Made by a program: the position numbers and the translations under genes. The notes beneath the pieces are model-generated. The model saw only the letters and a list, made by a program, of their open reading frames with translations. It was not told the origin of the DNA and did not search any database. A stretch of 38,113 bases of DNA from Acidobacteriota bacterium (GTDB taxonomy: Bacteria; Acidobacteriota; Polarisedimenticolia; Gp22-AA2), in NCBI GenBank assembly GCA_003223165.1, contig QHXZ01000033.1, positions 1 to 38,113 on the forward strand, read 5' to 3'. Every line of letters begins with the position of its first letter. Positions within the stretch are counted from its first letter, which is position 1. Positions 9,500-18,052 of the stretch are shown here, one piece after another.

Positions 9500-12400
9500 T
9501 GAGGCTGACCGACCTCTTCATCAGGCGCCCGGTCCTGGCGATCGTCGTCAACCTGATCATCCTGATCGCCGGCCTGCAATCGATCCGCACGCTGGCCGTG
9601 CGGCAATACCCGCGCAGCGACATCGCGGTCATAAGGGTCTCGACCGTCTACGTGGGCGCCAGCGCCGATCTCGTGCGCGGCTTCATCACCACGCAGATCG
9701 AGCGCGTCATCGCCAGCGCCGACGGCATCGACTACGTCGAGTCCTCGAGCGCCCAGGGCCTGAGCACCATCACCGTGCACCTGAGGCTGAACTACGACAC
9801 GAACGACGCGCTCACCCAGATTCAGACCAAGGTCGCCCAGGTGCGCAACGACCTTCCGCCGGAGGCCCAGGCGCCGATCATCGAGCTCGAGACGGCGGAC
9901 AACCAGTTCGCCGCGATGTACATCGGCTTCTCCTCCGACGCGCTCGATCAGAACCAGATCACCGACTACCTGACGCGGGTCGTGCAGCCGAAGCTGACCG
10001 CCGTCAGCGGCGTGCAGCGCGCCGACATACTGGGCGGCCGCACGTTCGCCATGCGCGTCTGGCTCAAGCCGGACAAAATGGCCGCGCTGCACATCTCTCC
10101 CTCCGAGGTCCGCGACGCCCTGGCGCGCAACAACTACCTGTCGGCGCTCGGCCGCACCAAGGGGTCGATGGTGTCGGTGAACCTCATCGCCAACACCGAC
10201 CTCAAGACGGCCGAGGACTTCCGCCGGCTGGTCGTCAAGGAGGAGAACGGCGTCATCGTCAGGCTGGGTGAGATCGCCGACGTCGTGCTCGGAGCGGAGA
10301 ACTACGACGTGGACGTGCGCTTCAGCGGCCAGACCGCCACGTTCATGGGCCTCTGGGTGCTCCCGACCGCCAACTCGCTGGATGTGATCAGGCGCGTGCG
10401 CGAGACCCTGCCCGAGATCCGCGAGCAGCTGCCCGCGGGGATCAAGGCCGGCGTCGCCTACGACTCCACGGCCTACATCGAGAACGCCATCGACGAGGTC
10501 CTCAAGACCCTGTCCGAGACCCTGGTCATCGTCATCGTGGTCATCTTCCTCTTCCTCGGCTCGGTGCGCGCGGTGATCATCCCGGTCGTCGCCATCCCGA
10601 TCTCCCTGGTCGGCGCCGTCTTCCTGATGCTGATCGCGGGCTTCTCGATCAACCTGCTCACCCTGCTCGCCATCGTCCTCTCGGTCGGCCTGGTCGTCGA
10701 CGACGCCATCGTCATGGTCGAGAACGTGGAGCGGCACCTGCGCTCGGGCACCCCCCCCTTCGACGCCGCCATCCACGCCGCCCGCGAGCTCGTCGGACCC
10801 ATCATCGCCATGACCATCACCCTCGCCGCCGTGTACACGCCCGTCGGCCTGCAGGGCGGGCTGACCGGGGCCTTGTTCCGCGAATTCGCGTTCACGCTCG
10901 CCGGCGCGGTGATCGTGTCCGGCGTGGTGGCGCTCACGCTGTCGCCCATGATGGGCTCGAAGCTCCTGCACGCCGGCGACACCGAGCGCGGCTTCGCCGG
11001 CTTCGTCGATCGGCGGTTCGAGGCCGTCCGCCGTCTCTACACGCGCCTCCTGTCCCGGACGCTTCAGTTCCGGCCGGTCGTCCTCGTCCTGTGGGTCCTC
11101 GTGGTGGCGCTCATGGCGCCCTTCTACCTCTTCTCGCAGCGGGAGCTGGCGCCGTCCGAGGACCAGGGTGTGGTCTTCGCGATCATCCAGTCGGCCGCCA
11201 ACGCGACGCTCGATCAGACCCGGCTCTTCGCGTCCAAGATCGGCGACGTGTTCCTGTCGTTCCCGGAGAGCGACGTTACCTTCCAGATCACCACGCCCAC
11301 CGGCGGCTTCGGCGGCATGGTCACCAAACCGTGGAGCGAGAGGCGCAAGACGACCGAGCAGCTCCACCTCGAGGCGGCCGCGGCGCTGTCGAAGATCCCC
11401 GGGGTGCGCACCATCCCCCTGACGCCGCCGCCCTTGCCCGGCGGCGGGGACTTCCCGGTGGAGTTCATCATCCTGTCCACGGCCGAGCCGGCGCAGATGG
11501 CCGAGCTCGCGGGCGGCATCGTGCAGAAGGCGTTCGGCAGCGGGTTGTTCCTCTACGCCGACACGGACGTGAAGTTCGACCAGCCCCAGGCGGAAGTGGT
11601 GTTCAACCGCGACAAGGTCCGCTCCGAGGGCGTCGACATGAGCCAGGCCGGCGCCGATCTCTCGACGCTGCTCGGAGGCAACTTCGTCAACCGCTTCAGC
11701 ATCCAGGGACGGAGCTACAAGGTCATCCCGCAGATGAAACGGTCGGAGCGCCTGACGCCCGAGCAGCTGCAGAGCGTCTACGTCACGGGGCCCGGCGGCC
11801 GGCTCGTGCCGCTGTCGACGTTCGCCACGCTGCGCACCACCACCGAGCCCCGCGAGCTCAAGCGGTTCCAGCAGCTCAACGCCGTGCGCATCCAGGGGGT
11901 CATCCCGCCGCAGACGTCGCTCGATCAGGCGCTCGGCTTTCTCGAGAAGGAGGCGAAGGCCAGCCTGCCGCAGGGATACACCGTCGACTACGCCGGGGAG
12001 TCGCGGCAGCTCCGCACCGAGGGCAGCCGGTTCCTCGGCATCTTCGTGCTCTCGGCCATCCTGATCTACCTGGTCCTCGCCGCCCAGTTCGAGAGTTTCC
12101 GCGATCCGTTCATCATCCTGGCCGGCTCGGTGCCCCTCGCCCTGTCGGGCGCCCTGCTCTTCTCGTTCCTCGGCCTGACGACCCTGAACATCTACAGCCA
12201 GGTGGGCCTCATCACCCTGGTCGGGCTGATCTCGAAGAACGGCATTTTGATCGTCGAGTTCGCGAACCGCCTGCAGGAGCAGGGGCGCGATCGGCTGCGG
12301 GCCATCATCGAAGCCGCGGGCACGCGCCTGCGCCCGGTCCTCATGACCACGGCGGCCACCGTCGTCGGCCACCTGCCGCTCGTCTTCGCCACCGGTCCCG

Positions 12401-12582
12401 GCGCCGGGGCCCGCAACAGCATCGGCATCATGCTGGTCACCGGCATGATCATCGGCACAGCCTTCACGCTGTTCGTCGTCCCGTCGATCTACCTGCTCGT
12501 GGCGCGCACGCACGCGCTCGCCTCCTCCCAGCGGCCCGGCGAGCCGGAGCCCGCCGCCGACCTGGCCGCCGCCGCGGTCTAG
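9499..12582 (+). CDS. RND efflux inner-membrane transporter (HAE1-like)
   Basis: 1027 aa; MRLTDLFIRRPVLAIVVNLIILIAGLQSIRTLAVRQYP, VDDAIVMVENVERHL, C-terminal RLRPVLMTTAATVVGHLPLV. Confidence 0.97.
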   Translation: MRLTDLFIRRPVLAIVVNLIILIAGLQSIRTLAVRQYPRSDIAVIRVSTVYVGASADLVRGFITTQIERVIASADGIDYVESSSAQGLSTITVHLRLNYDTNDALTQIQTKVAQVRNDLPPEAQAPIIELETADNQFAAMYIGFSSDALDQNQITDYLTRVVQPKLTAVSGVQRADILGGRTFAMRVWLKPDKMAALHISPSEVRDALARNNYLSALGRTKGSMVSVNLIANTDLKTAEDFRRLVVKEENGVIVRLGEIADVVLGAENYDVDVRFSGQTATFMGLWVLPTANSLDVIRRVRETLPEIREQLPAGIKAGVAYDSTAYIENAIDEVLKTLSETLVIVIVVIFLFLGSVRAVIIPVVAIPISLVGAVFLMLIAGFSINLLTLLAIVLSVGLVVDDAIVMVENVERHLRSGTPPFDAAIHAARELVGPIIAMTITLAAVYTPVGLQGGLTGALFREFAFTLAGAVIVSGVVALTLSPMMGSKLLHAGDTERGFAGFVDRRFEAVRRLYTRLLSRTLQFRPVVLVLWVLVVALMAPFYLFSQRELAPSEDQGVVFAIIQSAANATLDQTRLFASKIGDVFLSFPESDVTFQITTPTGGFGGMVTKPWSERRKTTEQLHLEAAAALSKIPGVRTIPLTPPPLPGGGDFPVEFIILSTAEPAQMAELAGGIVQKAFGSGLFLYADTDVKFDQPQAEVVFNRDKVRSEGVDMSQAGADLSTLLGGNFVNRFSIQGRSYKVIPQMKRSERLTPEQLQSVYVTGPGGRLVPLSTFATLRTTTEPRELKRFQQLNAVRIQGVIPPQTSLDQALGFLEKEAKASLPQGYTVDYAGESRQLRTEGSRFLGIFVLSAILIYLVLAAQFESFRDPFIILAGSVPLALSGALLFSFLGLTTLNIYSQVGLITLVGLISKNGILIVEFANRLQEQGRDRLRAIIEAAGTRLRPVLMTTAATVVGHLPLVFATGPGAGARNSIGIMLVTGMIIGTAFTLFVVPSIYLLVARTHALASSQRPGEPEPAADLAAAAV

Positions 12583-14087
12583 CCGAGTCGCTCCGTCGCC
12601 AGCCCGCTCCCGATCCGCCGCACCGCCGCGACCAGCGTGTCGAAGTCCTCGCGCCGGCTGCGGTGGTTCGCGATGGCGACCCGGATCGCGGTGGCGCCCC
12701 GGACCACGGCGCTCGACGGCACGGCGACCCCGGTCTCTTGAAGCCGCAGGAGCAGCTCTCTGTTGAGGGCCTCCAACCCTTCCGGCGGGATCCCCGGGCC
12801 CGCGTAACGGAAGCAGACGATGTTCAGCACGACGGGGGCCAGGAGCTCGAGGTCGGGGGCGGCCTCCACGAGGTCCGCCAGGTAGCGCGCCTGCGCGACG
12901 TTGCGCTCGATCAGGCGCGCGTACCGCTCCACCCCGTGCGTCTTGAGGCTCATCCACACCTTGAGCGCCCGGAAGCCGCGCGACAGCTCGAGCCCTTGCT
13001 CGCCGAAGCGATGGGGGCCGGCGCTCACGCCGCGCCGCTGGGGCGCGAGGTAGCTGGCCGGTGCCGCGAAGGTCCGGGCCTGCGCCTCGCGGTCGCGGAC
13101 GATCACGCACCCCACGTCGTACGGCATGCAAAGCCACTTGTGCAGGTCGAACGCCAGGGAGTGCGCGCGCTCCATGCCGCGCAGCAGCGGGCGCAGCGCG
13201 GGCGAGAGCGCGGCCAGCGACCCGAAGGCCCCATCCACGTGAAGCCACAGCTTCTCGCGCTCGCAAAGGTCGGCGAGCGCGTCGAGCGGGTCGAGCGCGC
13301 CGGTGGCGACGGCGCCCGCGTTGCCGACGACGCAGAACGGGGCGCACCCGGCGTCCCGATCGGCGGCGATCATGCGCTCGAGCTCCGGCACATCGATGCG
13401 GAAGCCGTCATCGACCCTCACCTTGCGCAGGGCCGTCGTGCCCAGGCCGAGCAGCGCGACCACCTTGTCGACCGAGTTGTGCACCTCCGCCGAGGCATAC
13501 ACCGTCGGGCGCGCGGCCAGGGAGCGCAGGCCCCCTTCGCGCGCCCCGGCCAGCCGCGCGTCGCGCGCCACGGCGAGGCCGATCAGGTTGGCGGCCGAGC
13601 CCCCCGTGACCAAGAGCCCGCCGGCCTCCGCGGGGAAGCCCAGGAGCGACTTGAACCAGTCCACCACCTGGGCTTCGACGTAGGCCGCCGCCTGCTCCCC
13701 CCCGAACAGGTTCGAGTTGAGGCCGGACGCGAGCAGGTCGGCGAGCATGCCAATCGGCGTCCCCGTGCCGATGACCCAGCCCCAGAAGCGCGGATGCACG
13801 TTGCCCAGGCCGTAAGGGAGGATGGTCCTCTTGAACTCCTCGTACACGCGCGCGGCGTCGGTGCCGCTGCGTGGCGCCTCGCTTCCGAAGGCCGCCTTCG
13901 CCTCGGGCGGGATGGGGCGCCACGCCGGCCTGTCCCTCACGGAGCGCAGGAAGCCGAGCATGTCATCGACCATGCGATGCCCCAGCCGCCGCGCCTCCTC
14001 CCAGTCCGGGGGATCGAGCGACCCGCCGCCCTCCGGCCCTTCTTCGATCCCGCCGGCGCGGGCGTCCCGCGCCTTTTCGTCATGCAT
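12579..14087 (-). CDS. PLP-dependent (group II, aromatic amino acid-type) decarboxylase
   Basis: LLVTGGSAANLIGLAVAR, HNSVDKVVALLG, LWLHVDGAFGS, DLHKWLCMPYDVG motifs. Confidence 0.9.
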   Translation of the reverse strand: MHDEKARDARAGGIEEGPEGGGSLDPPDWEEARRLGHRMVDDMLGFLRSVRDRPAWRPIPPEAKAAFGSEAPRSGTDAARVYEEFKRTILPYGLGNVHPRFWGWVIGTGTPIGMLADLLASGLNSNLFGGEQAAAYVEAQVVDWFKSLLGFPAEAGGLLVTGGSAANLIGLAVARDARLAGAREGGLRSLAARPTVYASAEVHNSVDKVVALLGLGTTALRKVRVDDGFRIDVPELERMIAADRDAGCAPFCVVGNAGAVATGALDPLDALADLCEREKLWLHVDGAFGSLAALSPALRPLLRGMERAHSLAFDLHKWLCMPYDVGCVIVRDREAQARTFAAPASYLAPQRRGVSAGPHRFGEQGLELSRGFRALKVWMSLKTHGVERYARLIERNVAQARYLADLVEAAPDLELLAPVVLNIVCFRYAGPGIPPEGLEALNRELLLRLQETGVAVPSSAVVRGATAIRVAIANHRSRREDFDTLVAAVRRIGSGLATERLG

Positions 14088-14601
14088 GCAGGTCGCCCTG
14101 GTAGCGCATCTCGTTGGTCGGCGCGAAGCCCAGCCGCTCGTACAGGCGCCGGCCCTCCGCCGAGGCGTGCAGCACCAGCGTGTCGAGGCCGGCGCCGGCG
14201 GCCCAGTCGATCACCCGCCGCATCAGCAGGCCCGCCAGGCCCTTCCGGCGCCAGGCCCGCTCGGTGAAGACGTTGAGGACCAGCCCCTGCCGGCCGCCCG
14301 CCAGGAGGACCCCGCCGGGGCCGCGGAGAGGGTGAGGCAGCATCCGGCGCATCTGCATCCCGGCGCCGGCGACGATCTGCCGCGGCGCCCCGCGCGGCGC
14401 GGCGAGCCAGCCGACATAGTCCTCGGCGCGGATGGCGGCCTCCAGATCGCGCGTCGACGCCGCCAGCAGCGGGTCGTACAGCGCGGGCGGCAGCTCGCCC
14501 ATGTCCGTGAACATCTGCGCGCGGTGCCGCGCGATGACGGGGGCGTCCGCGGCCGTGGCGCGGCGGACCTCGAAAGCCGCAGGCGGGGTGTCGTTTCGCA
14601 T
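14080..14601 (-). CDS. GNAT-family N-acetyltransferase
   Basis: FEVRRATAADAPVIARHRAQMF..., LNVFTERAWRRKGLAGLLMRRVIDWA, LHASAEGRRLYERLGF. Confidence 0.88.
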   Translation of the reverse strand: MRNDTPPAAFEVRRATAADAPVIARHRAQMFTDMGELPPALYDPLLAASTRDLEAAIRAEDYVGWLAAPRGAPRQIVAGAGMQMRRMLPHPLRGPGGVLLAGGRQGLVLNVFTERAWRRKGLAGLLMRRVIDWAAGAGLDTLVLHASAEGRRLYERLGFAPTNEMRYQGDLHA

Positions 14602-14625
14602 GAGCGATTCTCGCTTTGGAAGGCC

Positions 14626-15177
14626 CTAGCGCGCGGTTTCGCCGACGTACCGGCGGCGCTCGTACGCCCGCCGGCCGTCGGAGCGCGGACGCTCTTCGAC
14701 GAGCTCCTCCACCGGGACCGTGTGGAACGACACCACCACCCAGTCGGCCTTTTTTCCGACCACCACCTGATGCCAGGTGTTCGGCGGGATCGACGCCCAT
14801 CTCTTCACGAGGGACGCCGACGGGGCGCTCGTCAGGACGCCCCGGCGCCAGAGGGGCCCTTCCAGGATCTGCAGGTCGCCGCGGCCGCGGTACGACAACG
14901 TCCGCTGGTGGCTGTTCGGGTGGCGCTCCGCCCCGGTGATCGCCCCGGCGCGCAGGATGAACACCCAGCCCGAGCGGATGCCGGCCGGCAGGCCAGGGTC
15001 ATCCAGAGAACACGGCAGCGTCTCCCAGGCCATCGGCGCGGCGCTGTCCGAGGCGAGCCGCCGCTCGAGTCTGAGGATGGCCGCATCGATCTCCGCCTTC
15101 ACGGCCCGGCGCCGGACGATGGCGTCGAGGGCCGATAGGATCTCCTTCTCGCTCGGGGTGAAGGTCCGGGTGCTCAT
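14626..15177 (-). CDS. cupin-like hypothetical protein
   Basis: ATG 15177 with upstream CAGGAG; beta-rich GVLTSAPSASLVKRWASIPPNTWHQVVVGKKADWVVVSFHTVP; DUF assignment uncertain. Confidence 0.65.
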   Translation of the reverse strand: MSTRTFTPSEKEILSALDAIVRRRAVKAEIDAAILRLERRLASDSAAPMAWETLPCSLDDPGLPAGIRSGWVFILRAGAITGAERHPNSHQRTLSYRGRGDLQILEGPLWRRGVLTSAPSASLVKRWASIPPNTWHQVVVGKKADWVVVSFHTVPVEELVEERPRSDGRRAYERRRYVGETAR

Positions 15178-15190
15178 GGCGGGCTCCTGA

Positions 15191-15260
15191 ATGAATCGAT
15201 ACAATTGCCTCGGTGATCGATCGAATGATTCGATACATAAAGTACTTGACTCGATTCAAA
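15191..15260. promoter_or_regulatory. divergent promoter/operator region with repeated ATGA(A/T)TCGATACA sites
   Basis: ATGAATCGATACA at 15191, ATGATTCGATACA at 15225 (34-bp spacing), related inverted CGATTCAA at 15252; palindrome ATCGAAT-G-ATTCGAT at 15220-15234. Confidence 0.7.
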
Positions 15261-15274
15261 TGTCAACGTAAATA
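15246..15274 (+). promoter_or_regulatory. candidate promoter TTGACT-N17-TAAATA for the MocR-type gene
   Basis: -35-like 15246-15251, -10-like 15269-15274; start codon at 15283 with no SD, so leaderless mRNA possible. Confidence 0.4.
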
Positions 15275-15282
15275 TTGTCACC

Positions 15283-16677
15283 ATGACAAGCTGGACTCCC
15301 GACCTCACCCGGCGGAGCGGCCCTCGCTACCGCGCCCTCGCCGACGCCCTGGCCGACGACGTGGCGGGCGGCCGTCTGGCGGCCGGGGCCCGCCTGCCGA
15401 CGCACCGCGACATGGCCGCCTCGCTGGGGGTCACGGTCGGGACCGTGAGCCGCGGCTACGCCGAGGCGCAGCGGCGCGGCCTGATTTCAGGGGAGGTCGG
15501 GCGCGGCACCTTCGTGCGGCGCGCCGACGACGATCGGATCGAATTCGGGATGCCGGCCATCAGGGAGGCGTCGCTCATCGACCTGAGCCTCAATTTCCCG
15601 ATCAGCGAGACGGAGGACCGCGAGGTCGCGAGGGCGCTCCTGGACCTGTCGCGGCGCAAAGACCTGGCGGGCCTCCTGAGCTATCTCCCGCACGCCGGGC
15701 TGCCAGCCCATCGCGACGCCGGGGCCGCCTGGGCCGCCCGCGCGGGTTTCGAGGCCCGGCCGGATCAGATCCTGATCACGAACGGCGCGCAGCAGGCGCT
15801 GTCGATCGCGCTCGCCGCCCTCGCCGCGCCGGGCGACCTGGTCCTCACCGAAGCGCTCACCTACCCGTTGTTCCGGACCCTCGCGGGCCTGCTGCACCTC
15901 AAGATCCAGGGGCTGCCGATGGACGACCAGGGGCTCAAGCCGGAGGCGTTCGAGGCGGCGTGCAGGGCGGGCGCTCCCCGGTTTCTCTACTGCATCCCGA
16001 CGATCCAGAACCCGACCGTCAGCATCATGCCGGAGGCCCGCCGTAGGAGGATCGCGGCCATCGCCCAGGCCCATGGCGTCACGATCCTCGAGGACGACAT
16101 CTACGGCATCCTGCCGGAGGAGCGTCCCGCCCCGATCGCGCTTCACGCTCCCGACCACGTCATCTACGTCACCAGCCTCTCGAAGACGCTCACGCCGGGG
16201 CTGCGGATCGGCTATCTCCTGGCTCCCCGCCGTCTGCTCGATCGCATCGTGCCGGCGATGGGAGCGACCACCTGGATGGCCTCGCCGCTCATGGCGGAGC
16301 TGGCGACGCGCTTCATCGGGGACGGGACCGCCGACCTCATCCTGAAGCGCAGGCGCAAGGAGACGGCGGCCCGGCTGGAGATGGCGGCGCGCATCCTGCG
16401 GCCGGCGCGGGCGGGGGCCCACCCGCACAGCTACCACTTCTGGCTGCCTCTCCCGGAGCCGTGGAAGAGCGACGAATTCGCCTCCCGCCTGCGCGAGCGG
16501 GGCGTGGCCGTCACCCCCGCGGAGGCGTTCCTGGCGGCCGCCGGAAAGCCACCGGCCGCGATTCGGATCTGCCTCGGCGCGGCGCGCACGAGGGACCAGC
16601 TCGAGCGCGGCCTGCGGATCATCGCGGACACCCTGGCGGGCGCCCCGGGCCCTCCCGGAGAGGCCGCCATCATCTGA
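15283..16677 (+). CDS. MocR-type (GntR-HTH plus class I aminotransferase fold) transcriptional regulator
   Basis: N-terminal wHTH (YRALADALADDVAGGRLAAGARLPTHRDMAASLGVTVGTVSRGYAEAQRRGLISGEVGRGTFV) fused to a PLP domain (ILEDDIYG, YVTSLSKTLTPGLRIGYL). Confidence 0.95.
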   Translation: MTSWTPDLTRRSGPRYRALADALADDVAGGRLAAGARLPTHRDMAASLGVTVGTVSRGYAEAQRRGLISGEVGRGTFVRRADDDRIEFGMPAIREASLIDLSLNFPISETEDREVARALLDLSRRKDLAGLLSYLPHAGLPAHRDAGAAWAARAGFEARPDQILITNGAQQALSIALAALAAPGDLVLTEALTYPLFRTLAGLLHLKIQGLPMDDQGLKPEAFEAACRAGAPRFLYCIPTIQNPTVSIMPEARRRRIAAIAQAHGVTILEDDIYGILPEERPAPIALHAPDHVIYVTSLSKTLTPGLRIGYLLAPRRLLDRIVPAMGATTWMASPLMAELATRFIGDGTADLILKRRRKETAARLEMAARILRPARAGAHPHSYHFWLPLPEPWKSDEFASRLRERGVAVTPAEAFLAAAGKPPAAIRICLGAARTRDQLERGLRIIADTLAGAPGPPGEAAII

Positions 16678-17209
16678 CCTGCCGCGCCGCGAGCACCGGC
16701 GCGGCCCCCGCCAGAAGCCCGAGGACCATCCCGCCGAGACCGATGAGGCCGTAGAGAAGGCAGCCGACCGATCCGGCGAGGCCGGCGATGAGGCTGGCGC
16801 TGACCAGGGGGATGCCGTGCGCGTCGCGGGGCCGGGGCGCGAGGAGCCCGAGGGCGACGCCTCCCGCCGCGCCCGCCAGGATGCAGACCGAGGGCACCAG
16901 GAGGCAGCGGCCGGCGTCGCACAGGTGGCCGCCCGCCTGGGCGGCGAGGGGGACGGCGAGCGGGACGATGCCGGCGAGGAGGCCCGGGCGGACGCCGCGG
17001 CCGTACGCCTGGCCGCGCCACAGGCAGAAGGTCACCGCGGCCAGGAGGCACAGACCGCTGATCAGGATCCGGGCCGGGTCGGAGCAGCAGAAAAGCGCCA
17101 GGGCGACGATCGGCAGGAGCAGGAGGCTGCGGCCCACGGCCGCCTCGAGGCGGCCCGCCTCGTAGGCGCGTTTGGCGCGCCTGGCGAGGGCCCCGTCAGG
17201 GACGCTCAT
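16670..17209 (-). CDS. six-TM membrane protein with Cys pair in a loop; candidate membrane anti-sigma
   Basis: Overlaps the 3' end of the ECF sigma gene; six hydrophobic segments; HLCDAGRCLLVPSVC between predicted TM3 and TM4; start taken at MSVPDGALARRAKRAYEAGR. Confidence 0.6.
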   Translation of the reverse strand: MSVPDGALARRAKRAYEAGRLEAAVGRSLLLLPIVALALFCCSDPARILISGLCLLAAVTFCLWRGQAYGRGVRPGLLAGIVPLAVPLAAQAGGHLCDAGRCLLVPSVCILAGAAGGVALGLLAPRPRDAHGIPLVSASLIAGLAGSVGCLLYGLIGLGGMVLGLLAGAAPVLAARQVR

Positions 17210-17738
17210 CGGTCGTCCTCCAGACGGCGCGCAGGCGCCGGAGCGCTCGCTCGACCCTCTTCCTGAAGGTCGCCGCCGCCACCGCCGCACGCTCGCCACG
17301 GGCGAAGAGCCGCAACGTCTCGGCGTCCTCCGGGCGCAGCGCGCCCAGCGCCTCGCGCAGCATCGCCTCCAGGTCGCGCGTGAGCGCCGCCTCCTCGGGG
17401 GTCGGGTCCGGATGGCGCTGCGACTCGAAGGCGTCCTCGGGCGGCGGCTCCTCGCGCCGCCGCTGCCGCCGGCGTCGCGCCGTCCTGATCTCGAAGGCCG
17501 CGATGCCCAGCGCCCAGGCGAGGGCGGGACGCGACGGCTCGAACTCCGCCGCGCGGCGGAAGATCTTCAGCAAGGCCTCCTGGGCCGCGTCCTCGCACTC
17601 CTCCGGCCGCAGGTGCCGGGACGTGAAGCGGCGCAGAAAGGGCCAGAGCGACTCGAAGAGCGGATGGAACGCTTCGCGGTCGCCATCGGCGAGCCGCTCC
17701 ATCAGCCGTTGCAGGTCCGGGGGTGGCAGACGCTCCAT
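17196..17738 (-). CDS. ECF-type RNA polymerase sigma factor
   Basis: Region 2-like GDREAFHPLFESLWPFLRRFTSRHLRPEECEDAAQEALLKIFRRAAEFEPSRPALAWALGIAAFEIRTARRRRQRR and region 4-like C-terminus. Confidence 0.87.
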   Translation of the reverse strand: MERLPPPDLQRLMERLADGDREAFHPLFESLWPFLRRFTSRHLRPEECEDAAQEALLKIFRRAAEFEPSRPALAWALGIAAFEIRTARRRRQRRREEPPPEDAFESQRHPDPTPEEAALTRDLEAMLREALGALRPEDAETLRLFARGERAAVAAATFRKRVERALRRLRAVWRTTDERP

Positions 17739-17750
17739 CCGCTCTTCGTT

Positions 17751-17788
17751 CCGGGGGCCTCAGGACAGGCTCCTGGCAAGGCCCCCGG
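17751..17788 (-). other. strong hairpin between Cys-peptide ORF and ECF sigma gene
   Basis: CCGGGGGCCT (17751-17760)/AGGCCCCCGG (17779-17788) with nested CAGGA/TCCTG (17761-17765/17771-17775). Confidence 0.8.
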
Positions 17789-17791
17789 GGA

Positions 17792-17914
17792 TCAGGGACA
17801 GCAAAGCGGGCAGCAGCAACAGGCCGCTTCGGCCGCCTTGCCGGCCGCCAGGGCGACCGCGGGCAGCGCCATCAGGACGGCGACGGGAACGAGACGATTC
17901 ACGAACCGCATCAT
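17792..17914 (-). CDS. 40-aa secreted Cys-rich peptide MMRFVNRLVPVAVLMALPAVALAAGKAAEAACCCCPLCCP
   Basis: Strong SD (GAGGAGGTGAGATC-ATG); Sec-like signal with ALA cleavage site; terminal CCCCPLCCP; hidden at the 3' end of spurious ORF 17792..18841. Confidence 0.75.
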   Translation of the reverse strand: MMRFVNRLVPVAVLMALPAVALAAGKAAEAACCCCPLCCP

Positions 17915-18052
17915 GATCTCACCTCCTCGCCAGGGATAGGCGCCAGGACGCCCGGGCGTGACAGGGCCCCGCCCGCTCCTTGACGCCGTCACGAGGGTGG
18001 CGGTAGCCTGCCGCCATTCGGCGTCCACCTCGCGCCGACCCCGGGGGGATCC

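Noticed and set aside
9304-13347. 1347-aa minus-strand ORF
   Set aside because: Runs antisense to the adaptor and RND genes; composition typical of high-GC shadow frames.
11091-14267. 1058-aa plus-strand ORF
   Set aside because: Overlaps the RND transporter in another frame and is antisense to the decarboxylase; no domain-like sequence.
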